In this document: positions 1 to 8,487 of the stretch, piece after piece
Layout of the letters: each line of letters opens with the position of its first letter
Numbering within the stretch: position 1 is the first letter of the stretch
Origin: JAOZHU01 sp964506435
GTDB lineage: Archaea > Thermoproteota > Bathyarchaeia > Bathyarchaeales > Bathycorpusculaceae
DNA length: 64,000 nt
Direction: 5' to 3'
Assembly: GCA_964506435.1 (NCBI GenBank)
Contig: CAZDLK010000004.1
Span: 9,078 to 73,077 of the forward strand
Made by a program: the position numbers and the translations under genes
Notes under the pieces: model-generated
What the model was told of the DNA's origin: nothing
The model's database searches: none
The model's input: the letters and a program-made list of their open reading frames with translations, nothing else

Positions 1-919
1 TCATGACGCCGTAGGGATTGTCGCCTATTTTTGGGTAGTTGAAGATTACTACGTACTTGGCTCCTGCTTCGTACGCCATCAGCGTCTGGTTGTAAATTGC
101 TGTGCCAGTGTCAAGGTAAGGTGTTTCATTATACTTCCATGTTATGATTGCACCCCAAGTTTTGTTTTGCAGTCGCGCTGCGCCTCTAACTAAAGCTATG
201 TCTTGAGTCAAGGTGTGGTTCCAGCCGAACTGCGCAAACATGACATCGTATCCGCCTATGTAATCCCACCAGTAAAGCGTGTAGTCGGAAGTGAAGCTTG
301 TAACGTTAGCGGCTTTCCAGCGGTCAGGAATCAGGTTCCTCTGGATTAAACCTGTGAACCATGATGCTGCGGCACTGTAATTTCTAGGTGCGGAAGCGCT
401 AAAATTCGTCTTCATTAGGTCCGTGTATATTGTGTACAAAGGTGAACTTACGTAAAATCGCAAATACCTGGCGAAGTCGGATGAGGTTAAGTAGGTTTGC
501 CAGTCATAGTCAAGTTGGATTCCGCCTGGCTCATCATCGTAATACACGCCTAAGAAGCGGTCGCCCCATCTTTGCTTAGCATTTTGCAGTAGCGGGTATT
601 GCCAAGAAAAGGTGGTGTCGTTGCGGATGCCCAAGTTCAGTATGATGTTGAGTCCTTGGGCAACTGCGTAATCGCATATTTCTTTTGTAGCGGTTTCGTT
701 TCTGCTGACTGTGAACGATTGCAGAACGAAAAGGTTAGTGTAGGTTTTGACTCTGTCGATTAAAAGTTTGGCTTCTGAGGCTGTGTCTCCGCAGAAGGCG
801 ACACCGACGTAGAATGGTCTTTTTTGCGTGTTGTTGCTTATCATGGCACATGGGATAAGGAGTGCTGCAGTTATGATTGCTATTAGGAGTATGATGGAGA
901 AGGTGAAGATTTTTTTCAT
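1..919 (-). CDS. Exported protein of unknown function, 3' end outside window
   Basis: An open frame runs from an ATG at 919 on the minus strand to the window edge with no stop. It starts with MKK and a hydrophobic stretch of about 20 residues (IFTFSIILLIAIITAALLIP), a signal peptide or anchor. The rest looks like a secreted alpha/beta-barrel type protein: VGVAFCGD, GLNIILNLGI, a DDEPGG motif after RFLGVYY, many aromatic residues and N-x-S/T sites. The DDEPGG stretch and overall look recall extracellular glycoside-hydrolase-like proteins, but I cannot assign a family. Truncated only by the window edge. Confidence 0.75.
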   Translation of the reverse strand, partial: MKKIFTFSIILLIAIITAALLIPCAMISNNTQKRPFYVGVAFCGDTASEAKLLIDRVKTYTNLFVLQSFTVSRNETATKEICDYAVAQGLNIILNLGIRNDTTFSWQYPLLQNAKQRWGDRFLGVYYDDEPGGIQLDYDWQTYLTSSDFARYLRFYVSSPLYTIYTDLMKTNFSASAPRNYSAAASWFTGLIQRNLIPDRWKAANVTSFTSDYTLYWWDYIGGYDVMFAQFGWNHTLTQDIALVRGAARLQNKTWGAIITWKYNETPYLDTGTAIYNQTLMAYEAGAKYVVIFNYPKIGDNPYGVM

Positions 920-1147
920 TCTACACCATGTCCCCTGAGTTGCTACTTTGAGTGGGGTGCCTCTTTGTTTTGGTGCTTAAAGGGTTAGGTAGCTTTTTAG
1001 GCAGATATACCTTCTTGTTTCGTCAAGTGAAGTTTTTAGCAATTGCTTATTGACAGGGAAAGCTTGGTTGTGAACGTTGGGAGTTGCACCAAAACAGATA
1101 AAAACTTGCGCAGTATCCATGAAAGCGTTTAACGCGAGGATAAGTGT

Positions 1148-1342
1148 ATGCCATCTGAAATGTTTGATGTGGAAAAGTTTGTGGCGATGAGTGCCAAAGC
1201 GGAATTATGCTTAGTTAAGAGGCTTAAGGATACTGTTAAGCTTAAGCTTCGCATGCCGAACAAGCTTTACACTTTGAAAGTTGAGCCTCTGAAAGCAGAG
1301 GAAACTATTAAGAAGCTCAAGTGCAAAATTGAAGAAGTCTAA
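1148..1342 (+). CDS. rpl38e: Ribosomal protein eL38 (L38e)
   Basis: A 64-residue basic protein. The core VKLKLRMPNKLYTLKVEPLKAEETIKKL matches the eL38 pattern of a short helix, then K-K/R-F-K-V-R-C-s-r-Y-L-Y-T-L and a C-terminal lysine-rich helix. Length is right for the family (about 65-75). Large-subunit protein shared by eukaryotes and part of the TACK archaea, so it helps place the genome. A GAGG ribosome-binding site sits about 10 bp before the ATG. It stands alone, followed directly by a dispersed repeat. Confidence 0.72.
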   Translation: MPSEMFDVEKFVAMSAKAELCLVKRLKDTVKLKLRMPNKLYTLKVEPLKAEETIKKLKCKIEEV

Positions 1343-1368
1343 ACGAGTTTTGCAGTAGCGCTAGATGC

Positions 1369-1495
1369 TCAGAACTAGCGCGTGGAAAAAACTATACCCC
1401 CTCTTTATATAGTTCTGGGGATGCTGTGCAGAATAGACCCCCCTCCTTTTCTGCAATAATTGACTATTAGGCTCCAAATATGCTGGTTTGTTGCT
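1369..1495 (-). repeat. Dispersed intergenic repeat, copy R1
   Basis: Read on the minus strand this contains CATATTTGGAGCCTAATAG, then GCAGAAA, a purine-rich GGAGGGGGG tract, a TATATAA-AGAGGGGGTATAG box and CCACGCGCTAG. The same ordered blocks occur at 54331-54456, 37671-37788, 22759-22912, 19561-19634 and partly at 41424-41460. It lies between eL38 and the phosphoesterase gene and runs into the upstream open frame of the latter. Confidence 0.75.
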
Positions 1496-1531
1496 GTTGT
1501 GCTCTGTGGAGAACTGGCAATTTTTGTGAAT

Positions 1532-2056
1532 ATGAATGGTTGTCTAATGTTGTGGAATCTGAGGGAGAGGAAAAGGTATATTACTGCTGTGTTTCTCGCT
1601 GATTGTGAAGCAACTTTGAGTCTGGATGAGTATTGGAGAAAGCGTAACTTCGAGAAAACAGGAGAACCGAAAGGCGAGTTAAAATTGAGTGAAGAAAAGA
1701 TTTACGTTATTCAGAAGCACGATGCGTCGCATTTGCATTTTGATTTGCGTTTGGAAATGGACGGCGTGTTGAAAAGCTGGGCTATTCCTAAAGAACCGCC
1801 AATGGCACAGGGTGTAAAGCGGCTGGCAGTGCAGGTGGAGGATCATCCTGTGAGCTACGCGGGTTTTGAGGGTATCATACCTGAAGGTGAATATGGTGCG
1901 GGAACGGTGGAAATTTGGGACAAGGGCGCTTACAGGTTAGTTGATCGGAAAGAAAACAAGCTTGTTGTGGAGATTAATGGCGCCAAACTTAAGGGCGCTT
2001 ATGTGCTGGTAAGGCTAAAGGATACAAAGAATTGGCTGTTTTTCAAGAAGAAGTGA
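1532..2056 (+). CDS. Stand-alone LigD-type 3'-phosphoesterase (PE) domain protein
   Basis: Matches the PE domain of bacterial LigD, which trims 3'-phosphates and ribonucleotides from DNA ends before joining. Visible motifs: EYWRKRNFEKTGEP at the domain start, VIQKHDASHLHFDLRLE (metal-binding His and Asp), GVLKSWAIPKEP, VEDHPVSYAGFEG, IPEGEYGAGTVEIWD and a C-terminal W-LFFKK. No ligase or polymerase domain is attached, as in known archaeal single-domain PE proteins. The frame is open upstream to a TTG at 1460 that lies inside repeat R1. I chose the ATG at 1532, but the conserved domain begins only at about nucleotide 1610, so the start is uncertain. An OB-fold protein gene is convergent downstream. 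Confidence 0.8.
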   Translation: MNGCLMLWNLRERKRYITAVFLADCEATLSLDEYWRKRNFEKTGEPKGELKLSEEKIYVIQKHDASHLHFDLRLEMDGVLKSWAIPKEPPMAQGVKRLAVQVEDHPVSYAGFEGIIPEGEYGAGTVEIWDKGAYRLVDRKENKLVVEINGAKLKGAYVLVRLKDTKNWLFFKKK

Positions 2057-2080
2057 ATTGGGTTGAGTTTTCTGTAAGTT

Positions 2081-2371
2081 TTATAGAACGGTTAGTTTGC
2101 CGTATCTTCCAACGTTAAGCTGGATTTCGCCCTTGAAGCTTGTAATGTACCCGTTTTCTATTTTGATTTTGTCGTTAACGTTTACTTGGTCTATCTGTTC
2201 GTTCCACAGGGTCAGTTTTATGCTGCCTGTTTCGTCTGCTACTACGGCGTCGGCCACGGTGTAAGTTTCGTCTTTGTATCTGGACATTACTTCACGTGGG
2301 TTACCTTTCTCAGTTACCTGCGCCTCAACTTCGACGCGTTTCATTCCATTTCTCAAATCTTTGATGTTCAC
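2081..2371 (-). CDS. OB-fold nucleic-acid-binding protein (RPA/SSB-like)
   Basis: A 96-residue single OB-fold: IKDLRNGMKRVEVEAQVTEKG, then TVADAVVADETGSIKLTLWNEQ, VNVNDKIKIENGYITSFKGEIQLNVGRYG. This is the strand order of archaeal RPA/SOSS-B-like single-stranded DNA-binding domains, and the A-D-E-T-G-S-I-K-L-T-L-W stretch is typical. It starts at GTG with a GAGGG ribosome-binding site. It converges on the 3'-phosphoesterase gene, so the two may share a DNA-repair role (inference). Confidence 0.78.
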   Translation of the reverse strand: MNIKDLRNGMKRVEVEAQVTEKGNPREVMSRYKDETYTVADAVVADETGSIKLTLWNEQIDQVNVNDKIKIENGYITSFKGEIQLNVGRYGKLTVL

Positions 2372-2450
2372 TTTTTTCCCTCTCTGTCATGGCTTATTTT
2401 TCGGCTAAAGGTTCTCCTATGCGGCAATATAAATCTTGCTAACCACAGTG

Positions 2451-3653
2451 TTATACGCCGAGGACGAAGCCTAAGATTACAAGCGTCAACATGAAGCTTG
2501 CCGCTGACGTTAAGAGGCTCTTCATCCACCCGAACTGTGGCAAAGTAGGTGCATTTTCAACCGTTTGACTTGTTATGTCATGCGCGATCATGGCGCCTAA
2601 AGCAACTATCCATACGTAAGCTGCCACCTGAACGATACCAGTGATTTGGGTAACTGTCGCTATAGCGTCTAAAAGCACTTGGTACGCCACTTCGAATTCT
2701 CCAGAGACGCCCGCTAACACTTCAAGTGGGTAATAAAGACTTGGCAGTGTCGTGTAAACTGCAAGTGATATGAACGCTTGTATAACCAGTACTACTAATG
2801 CGAAGCCAACAGCGACCATTAATGGTTTCCAAACAACATTGCCTTTCAATCCCTTGATTATGATGTACATGAGTCCAGTCAGTAAGAGCCACTCGAACAG
2901 AAACGGTGTGATGGCATTTACCACTGAAGAGGCAAGGTACGAAACACCGTAAACCTCCAGCGGACCAGTGAAGATGCCTCTGAAAAATAGGCCATCTAAT
3001 CGTAAATCTACGTTTTGGTTGCTAGCCCACGTGAACTCCAGCTTTATGCCCGTGATGTTCCAGCTAGCGTCAACACCGCTGCTTTCCCAGCCGCTTTCAG
3101 GACCAACTGGCACGGTTATGTTATTCCAATCGTTCAGCGTGCTGCTTGAGAACTCGCTGGTTAAGTCACGCTGATAGTATGCGCCATAAAACGAATACAA
3201 GTACAGCGTCACACTTTCAGGTTTAACGTCAGGCGCAGCTATCTTCATTCTGAAAGAGACATTTTTGAAGCCGTCAGCCGCGCAATTTAACGACCCGTTC
3301 AAGTCGCTCCATTTGTTTTCCACCCAAACGCTGCTGACGTTGGAGGCTGAAAAATCTATGCTGATGGTTCCATAGTAAGTGCTGTTTACATAATCCACTG
3401 TATTATTGCGGATGGTTACGCCGGAACTTGCAGTCCACAATGCAGCGTTTTCCGTCCAAGCGTCGCCTTGACCGCTTGCAGGCATGGTCTGTTCTATGTA
3501 GGATTTTGAGGCAACCACGTAAGCGGAGCCAAGTTGTGCTATTATGAAGATAACTAGTACAATGAAAGGTCCCAAGTATTTGGCTTCGTGAATTATCTTT
3601 TTGAATACTTTATGAGGCTCGTACAAGACTCGTATGATATCATCTGCGCCCAT
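2451..3653 (-). CDS. Yip1-like multi-pass membrane protein with extracytoplasmic insert
   Basis: 400 residues from the ATG at 3653, which has GGAG 9 bp upstream; the frame continues upstream but that part overlaps the previous gene. The N-terminus (DDIIRVLYEPHKVFKKI, then a membrane helix GPFIVLVIFIIAQLGSAYVV) is the Yip1 domain opening. About 190 polar residues rich in N-x-S/T sites follow, resembling a beta-sandwich sugar-binding domain (VSFRMKI, TLYLYSFYG, DLRLDGLFF). Then come about five more helices. Yip1-family proteins are membrane proteins with poorly known roles in archaea. It lies 53 bp downstream of the HMG-CoA synthase gene on the same strand. Confidence 0.65.
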   Translation of the reverse strand: MGADDIIRVLYEPHKVFKKIIHEAKYLGPFIVLVIFIIAQLGSAYVVASKSYIEQTMPASGQGDAWTENAALWTASSGVTIRNNTVDYVNSTYYGTISIDFSASNVSSVWVENKWSDLNGSLNCAADGFKNVSFRMKIAAPDVKPESVTLYLYSFYGAYYQRDLTSEFSSSTLNDWNNITVPVGPESGWESSGVDASWNITGIKLEFTWASNQNVDLRLDGLFFRGIFTGPLEVYGVSYLASSVVNAITPFLFEWLLLTGLMYIIIKGLKGNVVWKPLMVAVGFALVVLVIQAFISLAVYTTLPSLYYPLEVLAGVSGEFEVAYQVLLDAIATVTQITGIVQVAAYVWIVALGAMIAHDITSQTVENAPTLPQFGWMKSLLTSAASFMLTLVILGFVLGV

Positions 3654-3705
3654 GTTGTGTGGCTCCTTTTTTATCACATCAACTTTCCAGTTTATTAAAT
3701 GTTCG

Positions 3706-5214
3706 TTACATTCCCAGCTTAAGTCGCCTGTAAGTTGGGTAATCAACGTACTCCACAAACGGGTTTTCAGCTTGGAATTTTACAGTAATCTTCTGGCGCT
3801 GCCGCTTTTCGATTAATTGTTTTGTGGTTCTAAGCAAGTATGCGTCGCTTCCAGCGCCCGAACCGTAGCTTACCATCAAGATGCACGCTTCAGGCTTCGC
3901 GACATCCAGCACTGCGGCTAAGCCCACAGGGGAACTGCCAGAATACGTGTTGCCGAATTTTTTAACTTGAAGCGAATCCGCGTACTGTTCCTCTTTAAAC
4001 CCAAGTTCCTTAGCGACTTTTACTGGAAACTGCGGATTAGGCTGATGCGCAACAAAATAGTCCACGTCGCTTGGTTGCAAGGAGTGTTTCTCCATCAGTC
4101 GCGTAGCCGCTTTCCTGACATGCTTAAAGTAAGCTGGGTCGCCTGTGAATCTTCCCCCGTGCATTGGATATGCTTCGCCGTCTCTGCGCCAAAAATCAGG
4201 AGTATCTGAAGTGCACGAGTACCATCCTTCAATCTCGGCAATCACATCGTATTTGCCGAAGATGAAGGCAGCGCCGCCGTAGCCGACGAAGAGGTCTAGT
4301 TCGCCGCCAGGGCAGCCTCTGGGTGCAGCTTGAGAATTATCTGCACCAATAACCATAGCATATTTAATGTCTGCTCGTGGGTAGTTAACCAGTGCTGTGG
4401 CGTCTTTGAACATGCTTGCGGCAGCTTTGCACGCGAACTCCGTGTCCACCGCGTCTACTCCTTGCATGTCACCATCTTCTTCGCCTAACTTCAGAACTTG
4501 TGCGACTTTTGACGCTATGGGTTTAACCGCGTACGGGTTGGATTCTGAGCCCGCGTAGACTTTGCCAACCAATTTGCTGTCCACGCCAGCGTGTATTAAC
4601 GCCAGTTTTCCCGCTTCAACCGCCGCGGTCACCGCGTCTTCATCAACGAAAGGAACCGAACGCGTGAGGTTTTCTTCTTTTATTCTGAAGCGTGAAGTGT
4701 AAACTCCGTAGCCCACCACTCCCGGCACATCGTACTCTTTACTGGGCTGCGTAACCACGTATTTCTGATGTGGGTGGTATTCGTCGGCTAAAGTGAACGC
4801 CAGCGAAATTGTGGGAATAACATCGCTTCTGTCCACGGAGTAGCGCCTGCGAAAACGGGGGATTACTTCTCGCCCTTCAAGAGTTGAAAAATCAACAACT
4901 TCATCTTTCATAATAATATGGTCGGTTAGTCTTCCGGGAACACGAATTTTCCCGTTGTGAAAAGAAATTATGCCGTGGATGTAGCTTCCTAGTTTTGCGA
5001 ACTTGTTCGTAGGCTCCGTGACCAGCGTGCACAATTCAAGTTTGCCTTTTTCAAAAAACAGGTCGATGCTGTCCATTTTCCTGTAACTTTTTCTTCCGCA
5101 GTTGCCACAGTAATCTCTAATCTCGAAGTATTCTTTCCCGCAGAGTTGACAGCGGGTTGCTTTCAATCTGTCGCCGAGATAGGAGACTCTTCGCTCTATG
5201 GGTTCACTGCTCAT
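3706..5214 (-). CDS. DUF35 - HMG-CoA synthase fusion protein
   Basis: Condenses acetyl-CoA with acetoacetyl-CoA to HMG-CoA for archaeal isoprenoid lipids. Residues about 20-110 are a DUF35 unit: a zinc ribbon C-x2-C-x10-C-x2-C (CQLCGKEYFEIRDYCGNC) then an OB-like part. From about residue 160 it is HMG-CoA synthase with all three catalytic residues in place: Glu in AGSESNPYAVKP, Cys in TEFACKAA, His in VAHQPNPQFPVK. In most archaea DUF35 and HMGCS are separate proteins in a thiolase-DUF35-HMGCS complex; here DUF35 is fused N-terminal to the synthase. Start at the ATG at 5214 with GGAGAG 7 bp upstream; the ribosome-binding site lies in the end of the thiolase-like gene, so the two are translationally coupled. 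Confidence 0.85.
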   Translation of the reverse strand: MSSEPIERRVSYLGDRLKATRCQLCGKEYFEIRDYCGNCGRKSYRKMDSIDLFFEKGKLELCTLVTEPTNKFAKLGSYIHGIISFHNGKIRVPGRLTDHIIMKDEVVDFSTLEGREVIPRFRRRYSVDRSDVIPTISLAFTLADEYHPHQKYVVTQPSKEYDVPGVVGYGVYTSRFRIKEENLTRSVPFVDEDAVTAAVEAGKLALIHAGVDSKLVGKVYAGSESNPYAVKPIASKVAQVLKLGEEDGDMQGVDAVDTEFACKAAASMFKDATALVNYPRADIKYAMVIGADNSQAAPRGCPGGELDLFVGYGGAAFIFGKYDVIAEIEGWYSCTSDTPDFWRRDGEAYPMHGGRFTGDPAYFKHVRKAATRLMEKHSLQPSDVDYFVAHQPNPQFPVKVAKELGFKEEQYADSLQVKKFGNTYSGSSPVGLAAVLDVAKPEACILMVSYGSGAGSDAYLLRTTKQLIEKRQRQKITVKFQAENPFVEYVDYPTYRRLKLGM

Positions 5215-5216
5215 CG

Positions 5217-6413
5217 TCAATCTCTCCCTAAAATGCAGACGTAGCTCTTTGTGCCGAAGCCTTCCATCTCAAGCGAACAGCCACACCGTGGTGGCGCGTC
5301 TGCGTTAATTTGCCTTTCACCTGCTTCCCCGCGCAACTGCTTAAACACCTCAAACAACTGCGCCCCTCCAGTGGCGCCCAATGGGTTGCCATCCGCTTTC
5401 AACCCGCCGTTCATGTTCGTGAAAAGTTTCCTACCGTTTAGTTCATAGTAGCCCTTGTAGTCTCGGCAACTTTCATGTATGCTTTGCCATGCGGTTCCCG
5501 GTGTGCAGAAGCCCATGTCTTCAAGGGACACCATCTCCATCACCGTTGACTGGTCATACAGTTCAGCAACTTGGATGTCGTGCCGGTTTACGCCTGCCCT
5601 TTTCAAGGCGTTTTCCATGGCGATTTTAACCGCGATGAAACTCGTTAAGTCTTTTCTTGCTGAATAGTTGAGGTAGTCTGTGGCTGAAGCGCAGCCTAAA
5701 ACGTGAACAGGGTGGTCGCTTAGCTTTTTGGCGATGGTTTCGTTTGTGAGGATCAAAGCTGATGCGCCGTCGGAGATTGGCGCAAAATCGTAAAGTCCCA
5801 GCGGTTTACGTGCGGTTTTTCTCGCGTTCAAAACTTGTTCAACAGTTATTGTTCTCTGGAATTGTGCGTACTCGTTTTTCGTAGCGTTGGCATGGTTTTT
5901 CACGGCAATCTGCGCCAGTGCGATGTTTAGTTTTTCAAGGTTTTCGCCTGTTACGCCATACTTTCGTGCGTATGCGCGTAGCATGAGTTCGTGGTTTACT
6001 TCTGGTGTGCCGCCTGCGTAGTAGCTCCATGGGTCTTCTAGAAGCATTAGGTCGTCGCGGATTTTGCCCCAGCGGTCAGTCATTTTCTCTATGCCGCCTA
6101 CGAGAACCGTGTTGTACACGCCAGCCTGTATCGCATAGCACGCGGAGAGCAAGGCGGCGCTGACGGAGCGCGTAACCTCCATGGGAACATGAAGCTCGGT
6201 GAGTTCTGAAAGGAAGCCTTCTTCTAGCCCCAGCTTGTTTGTGATTGGCAGGAAGCAGTCTGAGAGGTAGCACGCTTCTAGGTCTCTGCGTTCCATGTTG
6301 CATTCTCTTGAAGCGGCAAGCCAAGCCTCTTCGATGAGTTTCTCTGGCTCTTTTCCGTAGTGTTCGCCAAATCTGGTTCTGCCAACAGCAACTATCGCTG
6401 GGCGATTTTGCAT
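5217..6413 (-). CDS. Thiolase-fold protein lacking the thiolase catalytic residues
   Basis: 398 residues from the ATG at 6413 (AGGGGT 7 bp upstream). Overall fold is the archaeal/SCP2 thiolase type: AIVAVGRTRFGEHY, LVGGIEKMTDR, NGGLKADGNPLGATGGAQ, QLRGEAGERQ. The nucleophile region, normally CASG, reads VTRSVSAALLSAC with no Cys at the expected place. The HDCF/HDAF motif reads YDQS and the GHP motif reads GNP. It therefore cannot work as a normal thiolase. It is coupled to the DUF35-HMGCS gene in the slot usually held by acetoacetyl-CoA thiolase. It may be a structural partner, or an aldolase-like enzyme as in Ltp2-type thiolase homologues, which also lack the Cys and pair with DUF35 (inference). 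Confidence 0.8.
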   Translation of the reverse strand: MQNRPAIVAVGRTRFGEHYGKEPEKLIEEAWLAASRECNMERRDLEACYLSDCFLPITNKLGLEEGFLSELTELHVPMEVTRSVSAALLSACYAIQAGVYNTVLVGGIEKMTDRWGKIRDDLMLLEDPWSYYAGGTPEVNHELMLRAYARKYGVTGENLEKLNIALAQIAVKNHANATKNEYAQFQRTITVEQVLNARKTARKPLGLYDFAPISDGASALILTNETIAKKLSDHPVHVLGCASATDYLNYSARKDLTSFIAVKIAMENALKRAGVNRHDIQVAELYDQSTVMEMVSLEDMGFCTPGTAWQSIHESCRDYKGYYELNGRKLFTNMNGGLKADGNPLGATGGAQLFEVFKQLRGEAGERQINADAPPRCGCSLEMEGFGTKSYVCILGRD

Positions 6414-6502
6414 GGTATTACCCCTTCTCAGTAGCATGTATCCTTTTCCAAAAAAGCTTTTAAGTGTTTGCCAGAATCGCGCCTATTGCTGCGTACCTCT
6501 GT

Positions 6503-6685
6503 TTACTGTTTGGGTGAACGAACCATGCGGGAACCAACCACGATGAGGAGGAGACCGCTGATTAATTCCACAATAGTCATTAAATCCAGCACTCCCGCAA
6601 TTGCTTTGGAGAAGCCTAAAGCGATCATTAAGACGCCTATGAAAAATATTACTGTCCCAAGGTAGAACCAGAGAGTTCTAGCCAC
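6503..6685 (-). CDS. Small two-helix membrane protein
   Basis: 60 residues, starting at GTG (GGTGAT upstream). Two hydrophobic helices: LWFYLGTVIFFIGVLMIALGF and ELISGLLLIVVGSRMV, joined by a short polar turn and ending in basic RSPKQ. No family recognised. It lies between the thiolase-like gene and pncB on the same strand. Confidence 0.5.
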   Translation of the reverse strand: MARTLWFYLGTVIFFIGVLMIALGFSKAIAGVLDLMTIVELISGLLLIVVGSRMVRSPKQ

Positions 6686-6741
6686 GCAATCACCAATTGC
6701 AAAGTGGCAGTTTGCGCCTTTTTAAATTTGCGTAAAGAAGC

Positions 6742-8148
6742 TTAAGTGTCGCTACCGTGCTGGTTCAGAATCTCAGTTTTGGTCAGTCTTCGCTTCAGCT
6801 TTTCAATCAAGTTTTCGAGAGCTTGGCTTAACTTCACGGGATATGCTGGTGCGTCGGTCAATTTTTTGTATTTTTCAGGCAGTTTTGCCAGGTTTTCCGA
6901 AGCTGCTGTTCGAATCTCGTTTAAGGATGGCAAAGCATGGGTTATTTTGCCGTTTTCCATGACTTTGACCAGCAAAGGTTCGCCTTCTATCCGCTCACCC
7001 GCCAAAGCAATCATGTCTTTCGCGAAAAAGCCTTGTTTGTCTTTGAATCTGAACACTTGTTTTCGCCCAGGCAACGTGTTTTTGCCTTCGCTTAGCTTCA
7101 TTATCGGCGAAAAAACGCCTTTTGCAGTGGTGGTTTCGCACAGTTTGTAGATTACGTCAACGTACGGCTTGTCTGCTGAAGTGCCCATTCTGGTGCCTAC
7201 GCCGAACGCGTCGATTTCCGCACCGTTACTTAGCAATTCGGCTATGCGGTACTCGTCTAAGTCGCCGCTGGCGAAAATCTTAACGTACTCCAAGCCCTGC
7301 GCATCTAGTAACTCTCGGATTTTTTTGCTTGCTTTTACTAAGTTGCCGCTGTCTAAGCGTACTCCGCCGAGTTTGTAGCCTGCTTTTTCCAGTTCCTTGG
7401 CGACTACAGCGGCTTTTTCTGCGCCTGCTAACTCGTCGTAAGTGTCAATTAACAGCGTTGACTTGTTGGGGAATGTTCGTGCGAAAGCTCGGAAAGCGTC
7501 TATTTCCTTTTCGAAGGACATGACAAAAGAGTGCGCCATGGTTCCGAAAACTGGAATGTCATAAGTTAGCCCTGCTAGTACGTTTGATGTGCCTTGGCAG
7601 CCTGCGATGTAGCTGCATCGGGCTACTTTCATGCCCGCATCAATGCCGTGTTCTCTTCTTAAGCCGAACTCGATTACGGCTTTGCCTTTGGCGGCGTTTA
7701 CGACGCGTGAAGCTTTTGTGGCGATTGTAGTTTGCAGGTTAACGGTGTTAAGCAGGAACGTTTCAATGAGTTGGGCTTCGATTATGGGGGCGGTTACTCT
7801 GATTATGGGTTCGCATGGGAAAGCGACTGTGCCTTCGGGGACAGCCCACACGTCGCCTGTGAACTTGAAGTTTCGCAGGTAGTCAAGGAACTTGGCGTCA
7901 AATCCCTGTTTTTGCAGGTAAGCGAGGTGTTTTTCGGTGAATTTTACGTTTTCGAGGAAAAGCAGTGCCTGTTCTAGCCCTGCGAATAGAAAATAGGAGC
8001 GGTTTTCGGGCAAGCGCCTTATGAACAAGTCAAACGTTGCGGGCTCCAGCTTGTTGTTGTCGAAGTAGCTGGCGCACATGGTTAACTCGTATAGGTCGGT
8101 GAATAAGCTCATGTTTTCTTCGTTTTGGAAGCTGAGAAAAGGGGTCAT
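6742..8148 (-). CDS. pncB: Nicotinate phosphoribosyltransferase
   Basis: First step of NAD salvage: nicotinate + PRPP to nicotinate mononucleotide. 468 residues, normal for the family. Visible motifs: DLYELTMCASYF at the N-terminus, ATFDLFIRRLPENRSYFLFAGLEQ, EFGLRREHGIDAGMKVARCSYIAGC, GTMAHSFVMSFEKEIDAFR, LLIDTYDE, GVRLDSGNL (PRPP/phosphate loop), IFASGDLDEYRI and DAFGVGTRMGTSADKP. The ATG at 8148 follows an AT-rich TATA-like box (AATTAAATT) by about 25 bp, suggesting a leaderless transcript; a second ATG lies 12 codons in. Confidence 0.92.
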   Translation of the reverse strand: MTPFLSFQNEENMSLFTDLYELTMCASYFDNNKLEPATFDLFIRRLPENRSYFLFAGLEQALLFLENVKFTEKHLAYLQKQGFDAKFLDYLRNFKFTGDVWAVPEGTVAFPCEPIIRVTAPIIEAQLIETFLLNTVNLQTTIATKASRVVNAAKGKAVIEFGLRREHGIDAGMKVARCSYIAGCQGTSNVLAGLTYDIPVFGTMAHSFVMSFEKEIDAFRAFARTFPNKSTLLIDTYDELAGAEKAAVVAKELEKAGYKLGGVRLDSGNLVKASKKIRELLDAQGLEYVKIFASGDLDEYRIAELLSNGAEIDAFGVGTRMGTSADKPYVDVIYKLCETTTAKGVFSPIMKLSEGKNTLPGRKQVFRFKDKQGFFAKDMIALAGERIEGEPLLVKVMENGKITHALPSLNEIRTAASENLAKLPEKYKKLTDAPAYPVKLSQALENLIEKLKRRLTKTEILNQHGSDT

Positions 8149-8487
8149 GCGCTATATTTGACGGCGAAAACAATTTAATTCTTTCTGAAAAGTCCCTTTT
8201 CTTAAAGCCCCAACATGCCCATTTGTCCCCCGACAATATGTAGCGTTACGATTCAACGTGGCTTTTGTCGCGGATGCCTTCTCAAAGAGGGGTCGCAAGT
8301 GAAAAGTAGGCTTATCCAATATGCTTGATTATGTGGAGTTTTTTTGGGAAGTGGCAAAACTGCAAATCTTTATTTAAACTTCGCATAAATTATAAGTTTA
8401 TACCTGTGTTATCACTTTACTTAGGTTTGCTAGACATTAGAGGCCACGAGGAATCTAACGAGAAACTGAAGAGCTCCCGATAAAGAG
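8149..8487. other. Intergenic region, possible micro-ORF
   Basis: Divergent promoter region between pncB and the first histidine kinase gene. On the plus strand at 8215-8328 there is a 37-codon frame starting MPICPPTICSV and containing CRGC, so four Cys in a C-x4-C-x9-C-x2-C spacing. No ribosome-binding site is visible, so I do not call it a gene. The AT-rich stretch near 8370-8400 (TTTATTTAAAC, AAATTATAAG) probably holds the kinase promoter. Confidence 0.35.

Noticed and set aside
1460..1531. N-terminal extension of the phosphoesterase
   Set aside because: These codons fall in repeat R1 and start with TTG without a ribosome-binding site.
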